DNA of 64,000 bases from Polaribacter gangjinensis (lineage in GTDB: Bacteria > Bacteroidota > Bacteroidia > Flavobacteriales > Flavobacteriaceae): positions 2,838,501-2,902,500 of the forward strand of contig NZ_CP150662.1 of the NCBI RefSeq assembly GCF_038024125.1, given 5' to 3'. A program made the position numbers and the translations under genes. This document shows positions 55,122 to 64,000 of this stretch, piece by piece (position 1 is the stretch's first letter; the number at the start of each line of letters is the position of its first letter). Under the pieces are notes generated by a model that was given only the letters and a program-made list of their open reading frames with translations, had not been told where the DNA came from and did not search any database.

Positions 55122-56297
55122 ATGAACTATATCTTATTTGATAGCGATGTTAGAAACTCGTTATTACCTTTTACATTTACAAAACCTGTTGCCGATTTAA
55201 GAATAGGAATTTTAACAATTCGCGAAAAATGGGAGCATTATTTAGGGCTTTCAACATCCACAATTACTGAAGATTATTTAGAAGAAAAATATCCGATGGT
55301 TGAAATGGAAGAGAATGTTTTAATCAATGCATCATTTTGTCCTTCAAAAAAGCTGGTAAAAAAAATAAAGAATCTTTCAAAAAATGAAGCTATTTTTAAA
55401 GGTGATGATGTAATCGCATTTTATACTTCTGATTCGCAAGAAGAAGTTGATTTTGATATTTACACACAAATTGAATTTGAAGATGATTTACTCCGAATAA
55501 AAAATACATGGGATATTTTTTCATTAAACGACAAGGCAATTCAACAAGATTTTGATTTGTTGACGAAAGACAGAACTTCGCAGCCAATTCCGAAAACAGT
55601 TCAGGCAATCAATCCTGAAAAAATATTTATTGAAGAGGGTGCAAAAATAACATTTGCATTTTTAAATGCCTCTTCAGGTCCCATTTATATTGGTAAAGAT
55701 GCCGAAATTATGGAAGGTTGTGTTGTTAGAGGGCCGCTTGCAATGTGCGAACATTCTGCGTTAAAAATGGGTGCAAAAATTTATGGTGCCACTACTTTAG
55801 GGCCACATTGTAAAGTTGGTGGAGAGGTAAATAATTCCGTTTTAATGGGATATTCTAACAAAGGTCATGATGGGTTTTTAGGAAATTCGGTTTTGGGTGA
55901 ATGGTGTAATTTAGGTGCAGATACCAACAATTCAAACTTAAAAAACAATTATGCTGAAGTAAAATTATGGGATTATGAAACTAAAAGATTCGTAAAAACT
56001 GGTTTGCAATTTTGTGGTTTAATGATGGGCGATCACTCTAAATGTGGTATCAATACTATGTTTAATACAGGAACAGTTGTGGGTGTGAGCGCGAATATTT
56101 TTGGCAGTGGATTTCCAAGAAATTTTGTACCCTCTTTTAGTTGGGGAGGAGCTTCAGGTTTTACAGAATATAAAACTGACAAGGTTTTTGAAGTTGCAAA
56201 AGTAGTGATGAGTCGCAGAAATATTGAGTTTAATGAACAAGATGAACGTATCCTAGAATATGTTTTTGAAATTACGAAACAATATCGAAATTTTTAA
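55122..56297 (+). CDS. GlmU-family sugar nucleotidyltransferase-like protein
   Basis: The 391-residue product begins MNYILFDSDVRNSLLPFTFT, typical of the Bacteroidota GlmU-like family (a divergent nucleotidyltransferase N-terminal half). A left-handed beta-helix acyltransferase-like C-terminal half follows from about residue 185 (GPIYIGKDAEIMEGCVVRGP, GAKIYGATTLGPHCKVGGEV, NSVLMGYSNKGHDGFLGNSV). The canonical GlmU N-terminal LAAGxGTRM loop is absent, so enzymatic activity of that half is doubtful. An ATG four codons upstream (55110) is an alternative start. It stands alone, with a terminator. Confidence 0.85.
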   Translation: MNYILFDSDVRNSLLPFTFTKPVADLRIGILTIREKWEHYLGLSTSTITEDYLEEKYPMVEMEENVLINASFCPSKKLVKKIKNLSKNEAIFKGDDVIAFYTSDSQEEVDFDIYTQIEFEDDLLRIKNTWDIFSLNDKAIQQDFDLLTKDRTSQPIPKTVQAINPEKIFIEEGAKITFAFLNASSGPIYIGKDAEIMEGCVVRGPLAMCEHSALKMGAKIYGATTLGPHCKVGGEVNNSVLMGYSNKGHDGFLGNSVLGEWCNLGADTNNSNLKNNYAEVKLWDYETKRFVKTGLQFCGLMMGDHSKCGINTMFNTGTVVGVSANIFGSGFPRNFVPSFSWGGASGFTEYKTDKVFEVAKVVMSRRNIEFNEQDERILEYVFEITKQYRNF

Positions 56298-56310
56298 TTT
56301 CAACTTATAA

Positions 56311-56347
56311 AAAAAAGCCCTAAAAATTATTTTTCAGGGCTTTTTTT
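56311..56347. terminator. Bidirectional terminator, GlmU-like gene / second GIN operon
   Basis: An 11-bp stem AAAAAAGCCCT / AGGGCTTTTTT (56311-56321, 56336-56346) has a 14-nt loop. It is flanked by A and T runs and lies between convergent genes. Confidence 0.9.
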
Positions 56348-56361
56348 AATTGGAGGAAAAG

Positions 56362-57093
56362 TTAATTCTGATTGATGATTTCTCCAGAACCAACAGATTT
56401 TACATCTTTTTCAGCTGGATTTCCTTTATAATATATATTTCCAGAACCCACCACTTTTGCTTTGATCTTTTTATTGACAGTTGTTTTTACACTTCCTGAA
56501 CCAGCAATTGTTGCAGTTGTAATTTCAGAATTTAGATTATAAGCACTCACATTTCCAGAACCAGCAACAGAACAATTAAACTCAGTAGTTTTTCCAGAAA
56601 TTTCAATATTTCCTGATCCGCCAATATTTACGCTCAATGCGTTCGTATCAATTTGTAATTTGATATTTCCTGACCCGCCTAAAGAAGCCGAAAATTCATC
56701 GGTTTTAATTACTCCTACATTTGTAATATTTCCTGATCCACCTAAAGAAACTTTATCAATACTTGCTATTGGAACTGTAATTGTCAATTTTTTTGTGGTA
56801 TTGATATTGGTGTTTTTTTTGTATTTTATCTGTAAATTTCCTCTAGAAACTTCAATTTCAATATAAGGAATTATATTTTCTTCGCCTTCAATTTTGATGA
56901 TTCCTTCTTTGCCTTTAACCAAAACAACATCAAATGAGCCACCAACGCTAACCTCATCATATTCAGAAGTTGTTCTTGTTTCCGTTACAATTTTTCCATT
57001 TCCTTTCACTCTTTCTCCATTTCCCCAATTTTGAGAATTAATTGCGAAGGTGATTAGAAAAAGTACAAGTGATAATTTCAATTTTTGATTCAT
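56362..57093 (-). CDS. GIN-domain (DUF2807) secreted protein, paralogue of 15866-16591
   Basis: The 243-residue product has a signal peptide (MNQKLKLSLVLFLITFAINS) without a lipobox Cys. The DUF2807 beta-helix shows regularly spaced GGSGNI/AGSGNV turns (VSLGGSGNITNVG, ASLGGSGNIKLQID, VNIGGSGNIEIS), ending at KSVGSGEIINQN. It is the last gene of an operon led by an ECF sigma factor, and it differs from the first GIN protein in turn motif (GGSGN against ATSGA). Confidence 0.87.
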   Translation of the reverse strand: MNQKLKLSLVLFLITFAINSQNWGNGERVKGNGKIVTETRTTSEYDEVSVGGSFDVVLVKGKEGIIKIEGEENIIPYIEIEVSRGNLQIKYKKNTNINTTKKLTITVPIASIDKVSLGGSGNITNVGVIKTDEFSASLGGSGNIKLQIDTNALSVNIGGSGNIEISGKTTEFNCSVAGSGNVSAYNLNSEITTATIAGSGSVKTTVNKKIKAKVVGSGNIYYKGNPAEKDVKSVGSGEIINQN

Positions 57094-57118
57094 AATTTTA
57101 GTTTTATTGATTGATATT

Positions 57119-58198
57119 TTAATTTTCGTTGATTGTTATACTACCATATTGAGATTTAACAATCAATTTTGAATTTGAACTTCCGTTTCCAAATTTTCCT
57201 TCATAATATTTTTTAGTTGATTTTTCAATTCGTGTTTGAAATGAAATTTTATCATTGTTATCTTTAAATCCAGTATATTCTAAATCGAGATTTATATCAA
57301 AGTCTGCATTAGGATCAACAGCTAATTTTATAGTAGTAAACTCTGCATTAATCATTACAGATTCAAAATTTTTCTTTAAATCTTTAACAAAAATTGAGCC
57401 ATAATCTGTGTCAATTTGAAGTTTTTTACTAACTGAACCAAAGCGTAAACCAGTATAATCTGATCTTCCAACAATCGATTCAGCTTCTTCAATTTTTAAA
57501 GAACCATAACCTGCATTGAAATTAATTTCTTGTAATTTGTTGATTTCTAGAGTTGTATAATCTGAACTTGATTTTATTTTTTCTGACTTTTCTATTGTTA
57601 ATTTTGAATAATCTAAATTTAAAATTCCGTTTTTGATAAATGAAATACTAGATGATGAGCAATAATCTAAATTTATAGTATTGTTTTCTCCTAACAATTC
57701 ACCCAAAATAATTTTTCCATAATCGCATTGTATATTGGTGTTTCCTGACAAGGTGTCTAAAAAAATACTTCCATATTCGTTTTTCAAATCAAGAGAATTG
57801 GTTTTGGGCATTTTAACGAAATAATCAATTTTATAGTTCAAATTGTCACTTTTTTTCCACCAATTCCAATTTTTTTCTCCACTTTCTATAATTGTTTTAG
57901 CAAAAACTTTGTCAGAACTTGCTTTAAATTCAACTAGGATATTAGCAATTCTATTTTCAACGCGATCTAAATCATTGCCTTTTACAGTGATCACAACTTC
58001 AATAGCGATTTTATTTTCGTTCCAAGAAGTAATGCTAACGTTTCCATACTTATTAAGAAGTTGCAAGTTTGCATTTTTAGAAACACTAAATTCTTTGTTG
58101 ATTTTTTTAGTTTTTTCGTGTCTTAATTCATCAATAGTTGCGAAAAGTATTGATGGAATTAGTAGTAATAAAAGAGTGATTTTATACATAAATTTCAT
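57119..58198 (-). CDS. DUF4097-like secreted beta-helix protein
   Basis: The 359-residue product has a signal peptide (about 1-20, KITLLLLLIPSILFA). It has repeated strand-turn units of the DUF4097/adhesin type: LLNKYGNVSITSWNENKIAI, LKNEYGSIFLDTLSGN, IDTDYGSIFVKDL and IVKSQYGSITINEN. The YGS/YG turns recur about every 20-25 residues. It overlaps the end of the anti-sigma-like gene by 17 nt (or 8 nt if the second ATG is used). It is probably periplasmic or on the surface. Confidence 0.8.
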   Translation of the reverse strand: MKFMYKITLLLLLIPSILFATIDELRHEKTKKINKEFSVSKNANLQLLNKYGNVSITSWNENKIAIEVVITVKGNDLDRVENRIANILVEFKASSDKVFAKTIIESGEKNWNWWKKSDNLNYKIDYFVKMPKTNSLDLKNEYGSIFLDTLSGNTNIQCDYGKIILGELLGENNTINLDYCSSSSISFIKNGILNLDYSKLTIEKSEKIKSSSDYTTLEINKLQEINFNAGYGSLKIEEAESIVGRSDYTGLRFGSVSKKLQIDTDYGSIFVKDLKKNFESVMINAEFTTIKLAVDPNADFDINLDLEYTGFKDNNDKISFQTRIEKSTKKYYEGKFGNGSSNSKLIVKSQYGSITINEN

Positions 58199-58706
58199 TT
58201 TTAAATTTTTTAATTTGATTGATTTTTTTCAGCATATTTTCTAGAATTTCTAATCGTAATTGATAGTTTTCTATCATAAAATTGATGATTTTTTCTTGGT
58301 TACCTTGTTTGTTTAATTCTTTTAGCAATTGCTGATATTCTTTCTCTAAATCCTCCAATTGAGATAAAGTTTGTTTGATAATCAACTCATTTTCTGGGGT
58401 TTTACTTTTTTCTAAAACTGTTATTTTTTGATGAATTGTAGTGACAAAATATCCCTGAACCTCTTCTAATTTTGGCGAAATATCAGCCAAATCAATAGTT
58501 GCTTTTTGTTGCATTCTTCCAAACCAAAAACCAACAATCAATAAGATTGAAGCTGCTACAGAGAGCCATTTCCAAGAAATTTTATCACTTTTTTTTGTAG
58601 CTTTTAGTTTGTTTTCAAAACGCTCAAAGTGTCCATTTTCAGGCTCTTGAAAATCGAAATCTGATTCAGAAAAAAAGTTTTCGAAATTATTTTTCATAAT
58701 AGTCAT
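58182..58706 (-). CDS. Putative anti-sigma factor with one membrane segment
   Basis: The 174-residue product has a cytoplasmic N-terminal part (FFSESDFDFQEPENGHFERF), one membrane span (WKWLSVAASILLIVGFWFGR, about 45-65), and a charged, helical outer part (LEDLEKEYQQLLKELNKQGN). The gene order directly after an ECF sigma factor, with an ATGA overlap, and this topology suggest an anti-sigma factor, but no zinc-binding HxxxCxxC motif is present. An ATG three codons in is an alternative start. Confidence 0.65.
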   Translation of the reverse strand: MTIMKNNFENFFSESDFDFQEPENGHFERFENKLKATKKSDKISWKWLSVAASILLIVGFWFGRMQQKATIDLADISPKLEEVQGYFVTTIHQKITVLEKSKTPENELIIKQTLSQLEDLEKEYQQLLKELNKQGNQEKIINFMIENYQLRLEILENMLKKINQIKKFKNEIYV

Positions 58707-59248
58707 ATCATTTGTGCAAGTAATGCTTGCTTTAATTTGTTTTTTGCTCTTAAAATGGTTGTTCTTACATTTTCATTAGTGTAATTTAAAATTTGTTGAA
58801 TTTCTTCATAATCAAATCCTTCAATCAAGTGTAAGGTTAAAATTACTCTGTAATTTTCTTTTAAATTTTGTATTGCATTCAAAACCATTTTTGGATCAAG
58901 TTTAGTGGTTTCTATACCTTCTTCCTCAATTTCATTCTCTCTAACAATTTCCATTTTTGTCAATTCATATCGATTGTTTTTTCTCAATTGATTGATACTT
59001 TTATTAATTACAATTCTCTTTAACCATGCTCCAAATGCCACTTCACCTTTGTAAGAGTCTAGTTTTGTAAAAGCAGTTAAAAACGCTTCTTGCATAACAT
59101 CTTCAGCTTCAAAACAATCATTTAAAATTCGAATTGCAGCGTTATACATTGCCTTATAATAGGCTTTGTACAGTTGCAATTGAGCATTATGATCCGACTT
59201 TTTACAGCGCTCAATCAGGTCTTTGATATGTGGATGGTTAGCTTCCAA
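58703..59248 (-). CDS. ECF RNA polymerase sigma factor
   Basis: The 181-residue sigma-70 family protein has region 2 (AYYKAMYNAAIRILNDCFEA then EDVMQEAFLTAFTKLDSYKG) and region 4 (LNAIQNLKENYRVILTLHLI then EGFDYEEIQQILNYTNENVR as helix-turn-helix). No region 3 is present, as in ECF sigma factors. It opens the operon sigma, anti-sigma-like protein, DUF4097-like protein, GIN protein, which suggests these are its own targets. Confidence 0.93.
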   Translation of the reverse strand: MEANHPHIKDLIERCKKSDHNAQLQLYKAYYKAMYNAAIRILNDCFEAEDVMQEAFLTAFTKLDSYKGEVAFGAWLKRIVINKSINQLRKNNRYELTKMEIVRENEIEEEGIETTKLDPKMVLNAIQNLKENYRVILTLHLIEGFDYEEIQQILNYTNENVRTTILRAKNKLKQALLAQMI

Positions 59249-59462
59249 TAAAACGTTTCTAATCTAGAGACAACTAATTTTAAAACTTGTGACACTTTTT
59301 TGAAAATTAAATGTACTAAATTTTAAAACTTTTAAGATTTTATTTGGCATAACAATTGAACTTATTAAAAAAAATAATTGTACTATCGTATGTAAAATAT
59401 TGATAATGATTATTTTATATTTATATGAATGATATTGATAGATTTCTTAAATCAAAATTCAA

Positions 59463-59475
59463 TGTCAGAATGACA
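59463..59475. promoter_or_regulatory. Palindrome TGTCA-GAA-TGACA just upstream of lon
   Basis: Perfect 5-nt arms around GAA, 12 nt before the lon ATG. Position fits a stress-response operator or a leader RNA element. The binding protein is unknown. Confidence 0.35.
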
Positions 59476-59487
59476 GAAAAATAACCA

Positions 59488-61941
59488 ATGAGCAAAACAA
59501 AAATTATAAAATTAGACAGTTTGTCGTTTCAAAACATCATGAATGAAGATTCAGAATTGATTCCGCTAATGACTCCAGAAGACGAAGAAATTATAAATAA
59601 CGAAAGTGTACCAGAAATTCTTTCTATTCTTCCGCTTAGAAATACAGTATTATTTCCTGGAGTTGTAATTCCAATTACTGCAGGAAGAGACAAATCCATT
59701 CAACTGATAAAAGACGCGAACAATGGCAATAAAATTATTGGAGTTGTTGCACAGCGAAATGAAGATATTGAAGAGCCAACGTTGAAAGATATTCACACAA
59801 CAGGAGTTGTGGCGCAAATATTACGTGTTTTAAAAATGCCTGATGGAAATACAACTATCATCATTCAAGGAAAAAAGCGTTTTGAAATTGATCAGATTAT
59901 TGAAGAAAAACCTTATTTGAAAGCTATTGTAAAAGAGGCTGTTGAAGAAAGAGTAATTGATAATGTAAAAGAATTTGAGGCAATTATTGAATCTATCAAA
60001 GAATTAGCTTTAGAGATTATTAAAGAAAATCCGATGTTGCCATCTGAAGCTTCTTTTGCAATTAAAAATATTCATTCAAATTCTTTTTTAGTCAATTTTA
60101 TTGCATCAAACATGGATTTAAGTGTGATGCAAAAACAAGTTATTTTAGAGAAAGACAACCTGAAAGAGCGCGCTTTATTAACTCTTAAAAATTTAAATAA
60201 AGAGTTACAAAAGTTAAAGTTGAAAAATGATATTCAATCTAAAACGCGCGAAGATTTAGATCAACAACAACGTGAATACTACTTACATCAACAGTTAAAA
60301 ACCATTCAAGAAGAGTTGGGTGGCGTTTCTTACGATCAAGAATTGGAAGAAATGCAACAACAAGCCAAAACCAAAAAATGGAGTAAAGAAGTTGGCGATA
60401 CTTTTAGTAAAGAACTGAATCGTTTAAAAAGAATGAATCCGCAAGCTGCAGAATATGGTTTGCAAAGAAGTTATTTAGAATTGTTGTTAGAATTGCCTTG
60501 GGGAGAGTTTTCTGAAGATAAATTTGATTTGAAAAGAGCCACCAAAATTTTAGATAGAGATCATTTTGGATTGGAAAAAGTCAAAGAAAGAATCATTGAA
60601 CATTTGGCCGTTTTAAAACTAAAAGGTGATATGAAATCGCCTATTTTATGTTTATATGGTCCTCCTGGAGTTGGAAAAACTTCTTTAGGAAAATCAATAG
60701 CAGAATCTTTAGGACGGAAATACGTTCGAATGTCTTTAGGAGGTTTGCGAGATGAGGCAGAAATTCGTGGTCACAGAAAAACCTATATTGGAGCAATGCC
60801 TGGACGTTTAATCCAAAATTTGAAAAAAGCAGGAACGTCAAATCCTGTTTTTGTGTTGGATGAAATTGATAAATTAGGACAAAGTCATCAAGGAGATCCA
60901 TCATCTGCAATGTTAGAAGTATTGGATCCTGAACAAAACACCTCATTTTATGACAATTATTTAGAAGTTGGTTACGATTTATCTAAAGTATTATTCATTG
61001 CAACTGCCAATAATTTAAGCCAAATTCCTTGGGCTTTACGCGATAGAATGGAAATTATCAATGTTACTGGATATACAATTGAAGAAAAAGTTGAAATTGC
61101 CAAAAAGCATTTATTGCCAAAACAGCTCAAAGAACATGGTTTATCTGCCAAAGATTTAAAGTTAGGGAAACAACAAATCGAACAAATTGTAGAAGGTTAC
61201 ACTCGCGAATCTGGAGTTCGTGGTTTGGAAAAACACATTGCGAAAGTAGTTCGTTTTGCTGCAAAATCAGTCGCTTTAGAGGAAGAGTATGATGTGGTTT
61301 TATCTTCAGAAAAAGTTGAAGAAATTTTAGGAGCTCCAAGAAATAGAGATAAATACGAAACTAATGATGTTGCTGGTGTAGTTACAGGTTTGGCTTGGAC
61401 AAGTGTTGGAGGAGATATTTTGTTTATAGAGTCCATTTTATCCAAAGGAAAAGGAGTGCTTTCAATTACAGGAAATTTGGGAAATGTAATGAAAGAGTCT
61501 GCAACTATAGCCTTGCAATACATCAAATCAAAAGCGGAAGATTTTGGAATTGATCAAGAAATCATCAGCAAATATGATGTGCATATTCACGTACCAGAAG
61601 GCGCTACTCCAAAAGATGGTCCAAGTGCAGGTATAACTATGTTGACATCCTTGGTTTCTTCTTTTACACAGAGAAAAGTAAAAAGTAAATTGGCCATGAC
61701 TGGAGAAATTACATTGCGAGGTAAAGTGTTGCCTGTAGGCGGAATCAAAGAAAAAATATTAGCTGCCAAAAGAGCGAACATCAAAGAAATTATTTTGTGT
61801 GAAGACAATAAAAAAGACATTTTAGAAATCAAAGACACTTATTTAAAAGGCTTAACCTTTTATTATGTAACTGATATGAAGCAAGTTATTGACATTGCTT
61901 TGACAAAGCAGAAAGTAACAAATGCTAAGAAATTAAAATAA
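59488..61941 (+). CDS. lon: ATP-dependent protease Lon
   Basis: The 817-residue cytoplasmic protease degrades misfolded and regulatory proteins. It has the N-terminal substrate-binding LAN domain ([20 protein letters not shown] at about 47-66), a coiled middle ([18 protein letters not shown]), an AAA+ domain with Walker [11 protein letters not shown] and Walker [10 protein letters not shown], and a C-terminal S16 domain with catalytic Ser in [10 protein letters not shown] and Lys in [12 protein letters not shown]. It is full length, monocistronic, and followed by a terminator. Confidence 0.97.
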   Translation: MSKTKIIKLDSLSFQNIMNEDSELIPLMTPEDEEIINNESVPEILSILPLRNTVLFPGVVIPITAGRDKSIQLIKDANNGNKIIGVVAQRNEDIEEPTLKDIHTTGVVAQILRVLKMPDGNTTIIIQGKKRFEIDQIIEEKPYLKAIVKEAVEERVIDNVKEFEAIIESIKELALEIIKENPMLPSEASFAIKNIHSNSFLVNFIASNMDLSVMQKQVILEKDNLKERALLTLKNLNKELQKLKLKNDIQSKTREDLDQQQREYYLHQQLKTIQEELGGVSYDQELEEMQQQAKTKKWSKEVGDTFSKELNRLKRMNPQAAEYGLQRSYLELLLELPWGEFSEDKFDLKRATKILDRDHFGLEKVKERIIEHLAVLKLKGDMKSPILCLYGPPGVGKTSLGKSIAESLGRKYVRMSLGGLRDEAEIRGHRKTYIGAMPGRLIQNLKKAGTSNPVFVLDEIDKLGQSHQGDPSSAMLEVLDPEQNTSFYDNYLEVGYDLSKVLFIATANNLSQIPWALRDRMEIINVTGYTIEEKVEIAKKHLLPKQLKEHGLSAKDLKLGKQQIEQIVEGYTRESGVRGLEKHIAKVVRFAAKSVALEEEYDVVLSSEKVEEILGAPRNRDKYETNDVAGVVTGLAWTSVGGDILFIESILSKGKGVLSITGNLGNVMKESATIALQYIKSKAEDFGIDQEIISKYDVHIHVPEGATPKDGPSAGITMLTSLVSSFTQRKVKSKLAMTGEITLRGKVLPVGGIKEKILAAKRANIKEIILCEDNKKDILEIKDTYLKGLTFYYVTDMKQVIDIALTKQKVTNAKKLK

Positions 61942-61944
61942 AAT

Positions 61945-61975
61945 AAAAAAACCTCTAAATTTCAGAGGTTTTTTT
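61945..61975. terminator. Terminator after lon, shared with the convergent mazG unit
   Basis: A stem with core CCTCT / AGAGG extended by A/T pairs (61945-61956, 61964-61975) is flanked by A and T runs. The stop codon of the 35-codon ORF on the minus strand overlaps its right edge. Confidence 0.85.
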
Positions 61976-62081
61976 ATGAATTTAAAAATTGTCTTTGAAA
62001 TAAATCAACCATTAATTTTACATAAATTATTGTGATAATCACAAAAAATATCAGTAAAAAAAATTTCGTTCCTTTTTTCAT
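61974..62081 (-). CDS. Possible 35-residue single-TM small protein downstream of mazG
   Basis: ATG at 62081 opens 35 codons ending with TAA at 61976-61974. The product has a basic start (MKKGTK), one membrane span (FFLLIFFVIITIIYVKLMV), and a short polar end (DLFQRQFLNS). It begins 23 nt after the mazG stop on the same strand and ends at the terminator, so it would be the last gene of that transcript. Too short for family recognition. Confidence 0.45.
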   Translation of the reverse strand: MKKGTKFFLLIFFVIITIIYVKLMVDLFQRQFLNS

Positions 62082-62104
62082 AAAAAGACTAAAATTGTAG
62101 TTTT

Positions 62105-62884
62105 CTATCTAAAAAATTCTTTCGATTTTTCCCAAATGATGTCCATTTCAGCCAATGACATTTCAGAAAGTTTTTTGTTTTCTTTTGAAGCAGTTTCTTC
62201 TAAAAACTGAAAACGATTGATGAATTTTTTATTCGTTTTTTCCAACGCATTTTCAGGATTTATGCCAATAAAACGTGCATAATTAATCATCGAAAATAAC
62301 ACATCCCCAAACTCTTTTTCGATATTGTTTTTATTTCCCTTTTTAATTTCTTCATTCAACTCAGCCAATTCTTCTTGTACTTTTTCCCAAACCTGTTCGG
62401 GTTTTTCCCAATCAAAACCAACTCCAGCAACTTTATCTTGAATTCTATTGGCTTTTATCAAAGCAGGCAAACTTTTTGGGACACCTTCTAAAACCGATTT
62501 TTTTCCTTCTTTTAATTTTAGTTGTTCCCAATTACGTTTTACATCTTCAGCATTTTCAACTTTTACGTCACCATAAATATGAGGATGTCTTGAAATTAAT
62601 TTATCGGAAATTGAGTTGGCAATATCTGCCATATCAAAAGCTTGTTTTTCACTTCCAATTTTGGCATAAAAAACAATATGAAGTAACACATCACCCAATT
62701 CTTTTTTGATTTCTTGCAAATCATTTTCAAGAATTGCATCAGCCAATTCGTAGGTTTCTTCAATGGTTAAATGACGCAAACTTTCTAAAGTTTGTTTTTG
62801 ATCCCAAGGACATTTTTCACGCAAATCGTCCATAATATCTAACAATCTATTGATGGCCTCTAATTGTGATTTTCTTGAGTTCAT
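62105..62884 (-). CDS. mazG: Nucleoside triphosphate pyrophosphohydrolase MazG
   Basis: The 259-residue all-alpha NTP pyrophosphohydrolase converts NTPs to NMP and PPi. It has two MazG domains. The first covers about residues 10-115: LREKCPWDQKQTLESLRHLT, EETYELADAI, EIKKELGDVLLHIVF. The second covers about 150-240: EEIKKGNKNNIEKEFGDVLF, NPENALEKTNKKFINRFQFL. The EExxE and ExxD metal motifs are intact. It cleans abnormal nucleotides and may influence (p)ppGpp levels in some bacteria. Confidence 0.95.
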   Translation of the reverse strand: MNSRKSQLEAINRLLDIMDDLREKCPWDQKQTLESLRHLTIEETYELADAILENDLQEIKKELGDVLLHIVFYAKIGSEKQAFDMADIANSISDKLISRHPHIYGDVKVENAEDVKRNWEQLKLKEGKKSVLEGVPKSLPALIKANRIQDKVAGVGFDWEKPEQVWEKVQEELAELNEEIKKGNKNNIEKEFGDVLFSMINYARFIGINPENALEKTNKKFINRFQFLEETASKENKKLSEMSLAEMDIIWEKSKEFFR

Positions 62885-62937
62885 ATTTGGATTTTACCAG
62901 TTTAAAGTTTTAGGTAAACTAAAAACCAAAAACTAAA

Positions 62938-63348
62938 TTAAGCTTCTTCCTTTTTTTCTTCAACTGATTTAAAAACCATTCCAGCACTTACTAAAATGTT
63001 AAACCACTGAATTACTTTTTTGATGTTAGAAACATACACTCTTTCAGCGTCATAATTTGGCAAAACTTCTTCGAAAAAAGCGATTAATTTTTTGTCATTT
63101 TCTTTATGAGAAATTGCTTCTTTTCCTTCCGTTTTTTCGAACATTGCATTGAAAACATTTTGTAGAGGCATGTCTTCTTCATAAGTATAAATGGCAATAT
63201 TTTCAAGTAAACTTACATTTTGAGTAGCATTGATTGCCAATCGTTTTTTATCCATTAATGATTCTACAATAATAGCATTTTTTGATTGAGAAATTACTTG
63301 AAACAATCCAGGTTTGCCAGTTACAGCAATGATTTTATTAAATTCCAT
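62938..63348 (-). CDS. DUF5606-like protein
   Basis: The 136-residue cytoplasmic product starts MEFNKIIAVTGKPGLFQVIS, typical of the Bacteroidota DUF5606 family. NAIIVESLMDKKRLAI and VSLLENIAIYTYEEDMPL follow, and a Lys/Glu-rich end (SVEEKKEEA). Function is unknown. It lies between peptide deformylase and mazG on the same strand, a neighbourhood I recall as conserved in Flavobacteria. Confidence 0.8.
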   Translation of the reverse strand: MEFNKIIAVTGKPGLFQVISQSKNAIIVESLMDKKRLAINATQNVSLLENIAIYTYEEDMPLQNVFNAMFEKTEGKEAISHKENDKKLIAFFEEVLPNYDAERVYVSNIKKVIQWFNILVSAGMVFKSVEEKKEEA

Positions 63349-63390
63349 GTAGGTATATTTTGATTTTTTTTATTAAAAAGTATGAGGTAT

Positions 63391-63966
63391 TTAGTTAGGA
63401 AAACGCATTCTGTAATCTGCTTTTATTTTTCCTTTTGAGATATTTTCTAGTTTCTTTTTTAGTAATCTTTTCTTAAGAGATGAAATTCTGTCAGTAAATA
63501 AAACACCTTCAATATGATCATATTCGTGTTGAAAAATTCGAGCTGCTAAACCAGAAAGTGTCTCAGTATGTTTTTCAAATTGTTCATCTTGATATTCAAT
63601 GGTAATTGTTGGTTGACGCCAAACATCTTCACGAATGTCAGGAATACTCAAACAACCTTCATTAAAAGACCATTCTTCACCTTCTTCTTTAATTATTTTT
63701 GGATTGATAAAAACGCGGTTAAAGTTTTTTAGAACCTCATTTTCTTCTTTGTTCAGATCTTCATCATCTGCAAAAGGCGATGCGTCAATTACAAATAAAC
63801 GAATCGCTTTTCCAATTTGAGGTGCTGCCAAACCAACTCCAGATGCATTGTACATGGTTTCTTTCATATTGGCAATCAACTCTTGTAAATTTGGATACTC
63901 TTTACTGATTTCCTCGCTTTTTTTTCTTAAAACAGGATCTCCGTAAGCAACTATTGGTAATATCAT
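63391..63966 (-). CDS. def: Peptide deformylase
   Basis: The 191-residue metalloenzyme removes the formyl group from nascent N-termini. The three motifs are intact: GVGLAAPQIG, EGCLSIP (metal Cys) and QHEYDHIEG (metal His pair and catalytic Glu). The start is ATG 63966, giving MILPIVAYGDPVLR, the usual beginning; a TTG seven codons upstream is rejected. It is the first gene of the def, DUF5606, mazG series within the window. Confidence 0.95.
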   Translation of the reverse strand: MILPIVAYGDPVLRKKSEEISKEYPNLQELIANMKETMYNASGVGLAAPQIGKAIRLFVIDASPFADDEDLNKEENEVLKNFNRVFINPKIIKEEGEEWSFNEGCLSIPDIREDVWRQPTITIEYQDEQFEKHTETLSGLAARIFQHEYDHIEGVLFTDRISSLKKRLLKKKLENISKGKIKADYRMRFPN

Positions 63967-64000
63967 TTTTCTTTTTTTACGTGACAAAAATACAATTAGA

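Noticed and set aside
59425..59484. 19-codon ORF (ATG at 59425) ending just before lon
   Set aside because: Possible leader peptide, but too short to judge, with no regulatory codon run; the palindrome within it is a better explanation.

Overview
This window is a stretch of chromosomal core genome from a member of the Bacteroidota, most likely a marine Flavobacteriaceae species of the Polaribacter/Tenacibaculum kind (genus is inference). The evidence is a very AT-rich sequence, promoters of the Bacteroidota type (TTG, about 20 nt, TAnnTTTG), a giant surface protein with the type IX secretion 'gliding motility-associated' C-terminal domain, a TonB-dependent receptor with a carboxypeptidase-like N-terminal domain paired with a DUF4249 lipoprotein, a monomeric isocitrate dehydrogenase, and several small flavobacterial families. 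I found no rRNA, tRNA, CRISPR array, phage or transposase.

Layout. 1-7232: a heme operon on the + strand: hemA (5' end outside the window), a fused hemC-hemD, hemB, hemL, hemE, an EI24/CysZ-like membrane protein, hemF. 7414-8730: a lone 2-oxoacid dehydrogenase E2. 8859-10443: a solitary trypsin-like protease and a secreted esterase. 10534-13158: pyruvate dehydrogenase E2 and E1-alpha. 13290-15773: secreted and membrane proteins, including a VanX-like dipeptidase. 15866-19169: an envelope operon (DUF4870, PadR regulator, PspC protein, GIN-domain lipoprotein). 19373-25821: a DUF4442 protein, a candidate small RNA, YebC, acetate kinase, phosphate acetyltransferase and an acyl-CoA carboxyltransferase. 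25899-31433: the 1844-residue surface adhesin. 31617-37204: a probable electrophile/redox-stress group (Nudix, FMN reductase, MarR regulator, two pirins, an Old Yellow Enzyme/FadH-type reductase). 37205-39144: a translationally coupled pair of secreted proteins, one with two retropepsin-like domains and one with three glycogen-binding-like domains. 39274-44961: a small membrane protein with EttA, a basic secreted protein, a DinB-like protein, and the set MurQ / DUF6095-like protein / ATP-grasp enzyme. 45006-48219: the DUF4249 lipoprotein and its TonB receptor. 48477-50687: isocitrate dehydrogenase. 50688-51424: the only long gap, holding stacked hairpins and a possible 37-codon gene. 51425-54989: rplS, a GT39-like transferase, trmD, a thioesterase and a small membrane protein. 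55122-56297: a GlmU-like protein. 56362-59248: a second GIN operon led by an ECF sigma factor. 59488-61941: lon. 61974-63966: a 35-codon membrane ORF, mazG, a DUF5606 protein and peptide deformylase.

Most of the window is ordinary metabolism. The less explained parts are the retropepsin/CBM48-like pair, the hairpin-rich gap before isocitrate dehydrogenase, a candidate small RNA near 19920-20009, a shared palindrome (TTTCC-N2/3-GGAAA) around the MarR gene, two unlinked GIN-protein operons under different regulators, and an intergenic repeat that appears to supply the hemE start codon. No database search could be run; family names come from recognising motifs in the translated sequence.
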